From Neobacillus citreus (lineage in GTDB: Bacteria > Bacillota > Bacilli > Bacillales > Cytobacillaceae): a stretch of DNA of 64,000 bases. Shown piece after piece: positions 59,505 to 64,000 of this stretch. Within the stretch, counting starts at the first letter, position 1. Each line of letters begins with the position of its first letter. Both the position numbers and the translations under genes were made by a program. The notes below the pieces were generated by a model. That model ran no database searches. It had not been told where the DNA came from and saw only the letters and a list, made by a program, of their open reading frames with translations. Location: positions 1 through 64,000 of the forward strand of contig NZ_JAGYPE020000026.1 in the NCBI RefSeq assembly GCF_018343545.2, in the 5' to 3' direction.

Positions 59505-61031
59505 TTATCCCTCAACATTAATGATAACCTCTTTGCCCCTGTGCTTCATCATGAATGGCACGACGAGCCATAATAGGGTGATTAAAAGAAAAATTAATGA
59601 AATTGGGCGCGAAAGAAATACCGTATAATCACCGTTCGAAATGGTCAATGCTCTTCTAAGGTTATTCTCAACCATTGGGCCTAAAACAAGTCCAAGAACA
59701 AGTGGAGCAATCGGATAATCATTTTTGCTTAAAAAGTAACCAAGAACACCGCAGGCTAATAATAAAAGTAAATCGTAAGTCGATACTTGGACCGCATAAA
59801 CACCGAAAATCGAAATGGCAATAATCATTGGAATCAAGTACTTCTTTGGTGTCTCAATAATTTTTGCAAAAACTTTTACTAGAGGCAGATTTAAGATTAA
59901 TAGCATAAAATTTCCGATAAACATACTGGCAATCAAGCCCCACGCCACTTGCGGATGGTCTTCAAATAATAATGGACCCGGCTGGACATTGTACATCATC
60001 AAGGCCCCCATCAAGATAGCCGTAGTCCCAGAACCTGGAATACCTAATGTTAATAATGGGATCATCGCTCCGCCTGATGCAGCGTTATTAGCGGATTCAG
60101 GAGCAGCTACCCCTGCAATCATACCTGTTCCAAATTTTTCTGGTTTCTTCGAAATCTTTTTTTCTAATAAATATGAGAAGAACGATGCGAGTGTTGCTCC
60201 TGCCCCCGGTAGAATACCGACGAAAAAGCCGAGTAGTGATCCGCGGACAATTGGAGCTGCAGACTCCTTGAATTCTTCCTTGGACGGCAGCATATTGTTG
60301 ATTTTGGCAATTTCTCCGTCATCCTCTTCTTTTTCAAGGATGGTTTTGAACACCTCACCAAGTGCAAATAAACCGACCGCGAGTGTCAAAAACTCAATTC
60401 CCTGGTATAACCATGGGATCTCGAAGGTAAACCGGGCAATCCCCGAAACATTGTCAATTCCAATCGTTCCTAGCAAAAGGCCGCAAACCGTCATAATCAA
60501 CGCTTTCGTTACCGATTTTCCAGCCAATCCGCTGACCGCCCCAAGCCCAAGAAGCATAAGTGAAAAATATTCTGCTGGACCAAATTTAAGAGCGACGTTT
60601 GATAATGGCTTTGCTAATAAAATAAGTGCTATAATTGTAACGATCCCGGCAAAGAACGAGCCGATTGCCGCAATCGAAAGGGCGCTCCCCGCTCTCCCTT
60701 TTTTCGCCATTTGATAACCGTCCAGCGTCGTGACAACGGAGGACGATTCTCCCGGTGTATTTAATAGAATCGAAGTTGTCGAACCCCCATACATCGCCCC
60801 GTAGTAGACACCAGCAAGAAGAATGATGGCGCTGGTCGCTGCCTGCTCCGGCGGAAGTCCGCCGGTTATCGATGCTGTTACCGGAATCAAGAGCGCGACA
60901 CCGCTCATAGGTCCAATTCCCGGAAGCACCCCAACCGCGGTACCGATTAAAACCCCGACAAAAGCAAAGATGATATTATACCAGATAAGTGCTGTTCCAA
61001 AACCTTGTAATAAATAATCAAGTATACCCAT
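59505..61031 (-). CDS. tctA: Tripartite tricarboxylate transporter large permease TctA
   Basis: A 508-aa protein with about 12 membrane helices. GVLPGIGPMSGVALLIPVT and its repeat GILPGAGATLASFFSYLLEK are the paired TctA signatures, with GVAAPESANNAASGGAMIP between and after. It forms the secondary-transport channel with TctB and receives substrate from TctC. AGAAAGGAG precedes the ATG. Last gene of tctCBA, with a terminator after it. Confidence 0.95.
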   Translation of the reverse strand: MGILDYLLQGFGTALIWYNIIFAFVGVLIGTAVGVLPGIGPMSGVALLIPVTASITGGLPPEQAATSAIILLAGVYYGAMYGGSTTSILLNTPGESSSVVTTLDGYQMAKKGRAGSALSIAAIGSFFAGIVTIIALILLAKPLSNVALKFGPAEYFSLMLLGLGAVSGLAGKSVTKALIMTVCGLLLGTIGIDNVSGIARFTFEIPWLYQGIEFLTLAVGLFALGEVFKTILEKEEDDGEIAKINNMLPSKEEFKESAAPIVRGSLLGFFVGILPGAGATLASFFSYLLEKKISKKPEKFGTGMIAGVAAPESANNAASGGAMIPLLTLGIPGSGTTAILMGALMMYNVQPGPLLFEDHPQVAWGLIASMFIGNFMLLILNLPLVKVFAKIIETPKKYLIPMIIAISIFGVYAVQVSTYDLLLLLACGVLGYFLSKNDYPIAPLVLGLVLGPMVENNLRRALTISNGDYTVFLSRPISLIFLLITLLWLVVPFMMKHRGKEVIINVEG

Positions 61032-61093
61032 GTCCGTACTCCTTTCTAAAAAGCTGACATTTCTTTACATGCAGAAGGTCTCTTGCTTCAAAC

Positions 61094-61549
61094 CTACGAG
61101 AACCAAATTGGCCAGCCTGGAAGTGTCCCTTTTAAAACCTCCACGAATAAAAAGTAAACAAGTCCCGAAAATGCTGCTGAAATGATAAGCGAATTGATCC
61201 ATTTTGAACGTTCCATCGTTTGAAAGCAGACAAATAAAAATAAGAATGTGGTGATTACATAACCAATGGATTCCAACGTTAAAATATAAAGCAAAGTCGC
61301 AATAAAAATAATGATGAATGGTTTGTATTCTAATTTTTCTTTATTTTCCTGCTTATTTTTGTTTTGGAACGTCTCAAAAAACAAGCGAATACTTAACAAC
61401 ACTAGCGCGTTTCCAAGGACGAGCGGGAAAATATCCGGCCCGACCACGCTTCCGTAAGATGAACTGGCAAGATGCCGGCTGCCTATGATAAACAATACGC
61501 CTACTGCAAGAAACAGGACTGACGCAATACGGTCGAATTTCAATTCCAT
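61094..61549 (-). CDS. tctB: Tripartite tricarboxylate transporter small subunit TctB
   Basis: A 151-aa protein with four membrane helices (about 10-27, 38-58, 78-105, 118-140). The sequence is weakly conserved, as usual for TctB. Its identity rests on size, topology and position between tctC and tctA. AAAAAGGAGGAC precedes the ATG. A terminator-like hairpin lies between it and tctC. Confidence 0.9.
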   Translation of the reverse strand: MELKFDRIASVLFLAVGVLFIIGSRHLASSSYGSVVGPDIFPLVLGNALVLLSIRLFFETFQNKNKQENKEKLEYKPFIIIFIATLLYILTLESIGYVITTFLFLFVCFQTMERSKWINSLIISAAFSGLVYFLFVEVLKGTLPGWPIWFS

Positions 61550-61576
61550 TCGAAGTCCTCCTTTTTGAAAAAATAA

Positions 61577-61602
61577 GGGAAGGAGAAAAGCAACTCCTTC
61601 CC
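61577..61602 (-). terminator. Attenuating hairpin between tctC and tctB
   Basis: GGGAAGGAG (61577-61585) pairs perfectly with CTCCTTCCC (61594-61602), followed on the minus strand by TTATTTTTTC. It lies eight bases after the tctC stop and probably lets only part of the transcripts continue into tctBA. Confidence 0.75.
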
Positions 61603-61609
61603 GCCTTTA

Positions 61610-62650
61610 TTACTTCTGCATGCCTAATGCTGTTAATAATTCTTTGACTTGCTTATCCTGATCTCCTAAGAATTTTTGGAAGTCAGCGCTGTTTTTGTAT
61701 TCCAATTCCCAGCCTTGTGTTTCAACTTCTTTTTTCCATTCAGGTGACTGGACAAGCTTGTCGATAGTCTTTTCCCAATAAGTTTTAGCTTCTTTAGACA
61801 TTTTTTCCGGTCCAAACACACCACGCCAAATCGTGAACTCTGCATCTACACCTTGTTCTTTAGCTGTTGGAACGTCTTTGAAATCGCCGCCTAAACGTTC
61901 AGTTGAAGTAATTGCCAACACACGAACCTTGCCTGCTTTTAAGAATTCTTTTACGCTTGAAGCATCTGTGCCGATCACGTCTGCATTACCGCCAAGCAAT
62001 GCTGTAATTGCCTCACCGCCGCCATCATAGGAAACGTACTTGATCTTAGTTGGGTCCACGCCGTATTTAAATGCTGGCAGGATAGAAATTAAGTGGTCCA
62101 TTGAGCCAGGTGCGGAACCGCCGGCAAATGTTAGTTTAGTAGGATCTTTCTTCACTTCATCTAATACAGACTTTAAATCTTTGAATTTTGAATCAGCCTT
62201 TACAACGATTGCTCCATAATCCTTTGTCAGCTGTGCCAATGGTGTTGTGTTTTTATAACCATATGGGCTGTTACCTTCTTTTTTCAGGTTGTTAATAATG
62301 ATTGGCGGTGAGTTGACAAACAGCATGTCATTGTTTGCCGCTTGCTGTGTGGCGTATTCCGCCATAAACACGGCACCGCCACCACCCGGTTTGTTTTCAA
62401 CCGTTAACGGCTGCTCCACCATTTTGGTTTCGCTTAAGATTTTTGTGAAGGAGCGTGCTGTTAAATCCCAGCCGCCGCCTGCCCCGGATGGTGCCACAAC
62501 GGTAATGGCCTTAGTTGGGTAGCCTGTCCCTTCTTCTTTTTTGGCTACTGGACTTGAAGTTTCTTTGCTGGCACCGCTGCTACATGCAGCAAGGCTTAAC
62601 GCCAATGCTCCCGCAGTCACCACAGTTGAAAATTTTTTGAAACTAAACAT
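61610..62650 (-). CDS. tctC: TctC-type substrate-binding lipoprotein
   Basis: A 346-aa extracytoplasmic solute-binding protein. The signal sequence FSTVVTAGALALSLAACSSG has the lipobox LAAC, so it is a lipoprotein. The mature part has TAFP-like ITVVAPSGAGGGWDLTARSF, VENKPGGGGAVFMAEYA and ADVIGTDASSVKEFLKAGKV, typical of the Bug/TctC family. The open frame runs upstream to 62800, but ATG 62650 after AAGGGGG starts the signal peptide. A cre-like site sits just upstream. Confidence 0.94.
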   Translation of the reverse strand: MFSFKKFSTVVTAGALALSLAACSSGASKETSSPVAKKEEGTGYPTKAITVVAPSGAGGGWDLTARSFTKILSETKMVEQPLTVENKPGGGGAVFMAEYATQQAANNDMLFVNSPPIIINNLKKEGNSPYGYKNTTPLAQLTKDYGAIVVKADSKFKDLKSVLDEVKKDPTKLTFAGGSAPGSMDHLISILPAFKYGVDPTKIKYVSYDGGGEAITALLGGNADVIGTDASSVKEFLKAGKVRVLAITSTERLGGDFKDVPTAKEQGVDAEFTIWRGVFGPEKMSKEAKTYWEKTIDKLVQSPEWKKEVETQGWELEYKNSADFQKFLGDQDKQVKELLTALGMQK

Positions 62651-62666
62651 CTTTTTAATTCCCCCT

Positions 62667-62680
62667 TGTAAACGTTTACC
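62667..62680. promoter_or_regulatory. CcpA cre-like site
   Basis: TGTAAACGTTTACC matches the cre consensus TGWAANCGNTNWCA except at the last base, and contains the perfect palindrome GTAAACGTTTAC. It lies 17 bases upstream of the tctC start codon, overlapping the leader, where bound CcpA would block elongation. Confidence 0.75.
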
Positions 62681-62769
62681 TAATTCTACAAAAAATTTAG
62701 AATATTGAAAGTTTATATACTTAAACAGCATTAAAACCTTATTAATCATTTTGTTCATTTTGTTCACAA

Positions 62770-62800
62770 ATGAGGCGTGGGGACGGTTCTCGTGCCTCAA
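62770..62800. repeat. Dispersed Bacillus-type spacer element (GAGGCACGAGAACCGTCCCC type)
   Basis: TGAGGC (62771-62776) and GCCTCA (62794-62799) enclose a GGGGACGGTTCTCGTG core. Related fragments with GTCAGGCA, GCCAGGCACC or AGGCACCG occur at about 46231, 53084 and 49381. From memory such elements are common in Bacillus spacers. Confidence 0.45.
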
Positions 62801-62860
62801 AAATTTCGTTAAGCGAACCTCTTGGTTCCGTTCATCCGGTCCAACTAAGTAAAAAAAAGC

Positions 62861-62876
62861 TAGGGCCTCTGCCCTA
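62861..62876 (-). terminator. Terminator after the YrzI-like gene
   Basis: TAGGGC (62861-62866) pairs with GCCCTA (62871-62876). On the minus strand it is followed by CTTTTTTTT. Confidence 0.8.
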
Positions 62877-62886
62877 ACCTCTATGA

Positions 62887-63027
62887 TTATTTAAAATTCC
62901 TCATCGAAATACGTTGATTTTTATTCTCATCATGTAGTTTTTCTATATAATCATCCTGTACTGCCTCTTTTAAACTTTTTGTTCGTTTTGTGATGGTGAT
63001 GGTTAAAAACAAAATATTTAGAGTCAT
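62887..63027 (-). CDS. YrzI-family small protein
   Basis: A 46-aa protein starting MTLNILFLTITITKRTKS, which matches the YrzI-type Bacillus small-protein family (short hydrophobic N-terminus MTxNILFLTITI, basic patch, then a charged tail). GAAAGGTGG precedes the ATG with correct spacing, and a terminator follows. An operator identical to that in front of the tetR-type gene lies 31 bases upstream, so it is probably controlled by that regulator. The function of the family is not known to me. Confidence 0.75.
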   Translation of the reverse strand: MTLNILFLTITITKRTKSLKEAVQDDYIEKLHDENKNQRISMRNFK

Positions 63028-63057
63028 AATTAGCCCACCTTTCTTTCACTTTTTAAA

Positions 63058-63076
63058 ATGACCAGTCGGTTTATTT
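63058..63076. promoter_or_regulatory. TetR-type operator upstream of the YrzI-like gene
   Basis: ATGACCAGTCGGTTTATTT, with the inverted core ACC-N4-GGT, is identical over 19 bases to 63864-63882 in front of the TetR-type regulator gene. Confidence 0.75.
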
Positions 63077-63223
63077 AATCTCTAAAAAAAATTCTCTTCC
63101 AAATAGACTGTTGAGTCTATTTTGATTTTATTATATATTTATGCTGAATTCAATGATTTTGCGCTGAAATTTCTGAAAAACCGCATGAAGAACAAATTTT
63201 TTCCATATACAGTTCTCGTCAGG

Positions 63224-63829
63224 CTAAGCCTTAATTTTTCTTAAAAACATTTCCCTCATCTCGTTAATCACATTATTACATGGAAAGTCGGGATAGATCG
63301 TTTGAATCATTGCCCCATCAATCATCGACCAAAATACATTGGCATAAATTTCTGGCTTCAGGTCCTTCTTTATCTCTCCTGAATGCTGCCCCTCTTTAAT
63401 GATCTGTGAAAAAAGCTGGATAAAATATTCGTGTCTTCGCTGGTTTAATTTTTCCAATAATTCTGGGTGACGAGAGGCATGAAGTTTAAATTCATCGTGG
63501 ACAACAATATTGCCGATATCTTCTCGATCCTTTGGTGATAAATACATATCAAATAGATGTATTATTTTATCTATAGAATTGGTGCATTTCCCCAATTCGC
63601 CGGTTAGTTTTTCATACGTAGCCTCTGTACTCGCCTTCATCAATTCCAGAAAAATTTCATCTTTGCTTTTGAAATAATTATAGATGGCCCCTTTGCTAAT
63701 TCCGGAATGCTGCACAATGTCGTCAACGGTAGCAATCTGGAATCCTTTCTGAGCAAAGCAGACAAAAGCGCTATCCAATATCTCTTTACGCTTTTTTTCT
63801 TTATAGGAGTCGGATACAATTGGCGCCAT
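63224..63829 (-). CDS. TetR/AcrR-family transcriptional regulator
   Basis: A 201-aa protein. The N-terminal TetR helix-turn-helix (about 10-55) shows RKEILDSAFVCFAQKGFQIA, TVDDIVQHSGISKGAIYNYF and KSKDEIFLELM. The C-terminal ligand domain (about 60-200) resembles YvdT/BetI-type regulators. ATG 63829 after AAGGGGG is the start; the frame extends upstream into the operator. The same operator occurs before this gene and the YrzI-like gene, indicating autoregulation plus one neighbouring target. The ligand is unknown. Confidence 0.9.
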   Translation of the reverse strand: MAPIVSDSYKEKKRKEILDSAFVCFAQKGFQIATVDDIVQHSGISKGAIYNYFKSKDEIFLELMKASTEATYEKLTGELGKCTNSIDKIIHLFDMYLSPKDREDIGNIVVHDEFKLHASRHPELLEKLNQRRHEYFIQLFSQIIKEGQHSGEIKKDLKPEIYANVFWSMIDGAMIQTIYPDFPCNNVINEMREMFLRKIKA

Positions 63830-63863
63830 GGCTGTTCCCCCTTTTGCTGAACGAAAAAATATT

Positions 63864-63882
63864 ATGACCAGTCGGTTTATTT
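63864..63882. promoter_or_regulatory. TetR-type operator upstream of the TetR-type gene
   Basis: ATGACCAGTCGGTTTATTT, identical to 63058-63076; 35 bases upstream of the regulator's start codon, where it would overlap the promoter. Confidence 0.75.
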
Positions 63883-63941
63883 TAATTATAGTTTTAATCA
63901 CCATAAATTATCAATGAATTCATCATTTTTCTACATATAAT

Positions 63942-64000
63942 TTATTCTGGCAATTCTTTATACGCCAGTTTCAAAATGATTTCTCTATGCTGTGGATATT
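63942..64000 (-). CDS. Possible C-terminal end of a gene cut by the window edge
   Basis: One minus-strand frame is open from base 64000 to a TAA at 63942-63944, ending PQHREIILKLAYKELPE. It reads like a protein C-terminus, but only 18 or 19 residues are visible, so neither function nor reality can be judged. Confidence 0.3.
   Translation of the reverse strand, partial: YPQHREIILKLAYKELPE

Noticed and set aside
59815-60714. A 299-codon plus-strand open frame
   Set aside because: Exactly antisense to tctA, without a ribosome binding site; its composition mirrors the reverse of a membrane protein gene.
1-64000. tRNA, rRNA, insertion sequence or prophage genes
   Set aside because: I looked for transposase, integrase and phage structural motifs and for tRNA/rRNA signatures on both strands and saw none; a covariance-model search would be decisive for RNA genes.

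Overview
The window is low-GC Firmicute DNA, almost certainly chromosome from a Bacillaceae species (Bacillus/Neobacillus type). It has strong AGGAGG-like ribosome binding sites, frequent TTG/GTG starts, U-tailed hairpin terminators and typical Bacillus families (FbpA, YrzI, BcrC-like PAP2, PucR, Ktr, RNase J, GlnR-type operators). I see no rRNA, tRNA, CRISPR array, phage or insertion sequence. Most of it is accessory metabolism, transport and regulation.

Layout. 0-4 kb: start of a Ktr/Trk potassium channel gene (cut by the window edge), a NarL-type two-component system and a divergent membrane protein. 4-10 kb: PepF, an MBL-fold hydrolase, a gene remnant, an SGNH hydrolase, FbpA and a GPH sugar symporter. 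10-18 kb: Tpx, then a purine (urate) degradation locus with HIU hydrolase, uricase, OHCU decarboxylase, two PucR regulators, an NCS2 permease and allantoinase. 18-28 kb: an operon of split transketolase, a DUF1537 kinase, a glyoxylate-carboligase-like TPP enzyme and a TIM-barrel isomerase-like protein. An IclR regulator and an AllC-type amidohydrolase plus M20 deacylase operon follow. Three copies of a GAAAC-N3-GTTTC operator lie before the transketolase operon and a fourth before the amidohydrolase operon, so the two probably form one regulon. 28-32 kb: a response regulator, histidine kinase and sigma factor in one operon. 32-38 kb: MsrAB, then a GlcD oxidase, BASS transporter and FCD-GntR unit.

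38-46 kb is nitrogen metabolism: NirD, a decayed nirB (5' truncated, with an internal stop), a NarK-type transporter, and glnK-amtB behind a promoter with two GlnR/TnrA-type boxes. 44-57 kb holds an FtsH-like AAA protease, HIT protein, acetoacetyl-CoA synthetase, MocR regulator, an RNase J paralogue, a tandem GGCT-like protein, PAP2 phosphatase, alpha/beta hydrolase and an AbrB-type membrane protein. 57-63 kb holds a DcuS/CitA-type two-component system next to a tripartite tricarboxylate transporter (tctCBA), then a YrzI-family small protein and a TetR regulator sharing an operator sequence.

How it may fit together: urate breakdown through allantoin and allantoate ends in glyoxylate, and GlcD could also make glyoxylate from glycolate. 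The IclR-linked operon has the right classes of enzyme (carboligase-like, isomerase-like, ketol-transferring) to assimilate glyoxylate by a non-standard route that lacks the usual tartronate semialdehyde reductase and glycerate kinase. That is inference, and it is the most interesting hypothesis here. Several short intergenic repeats and tiny ORFs are also described.
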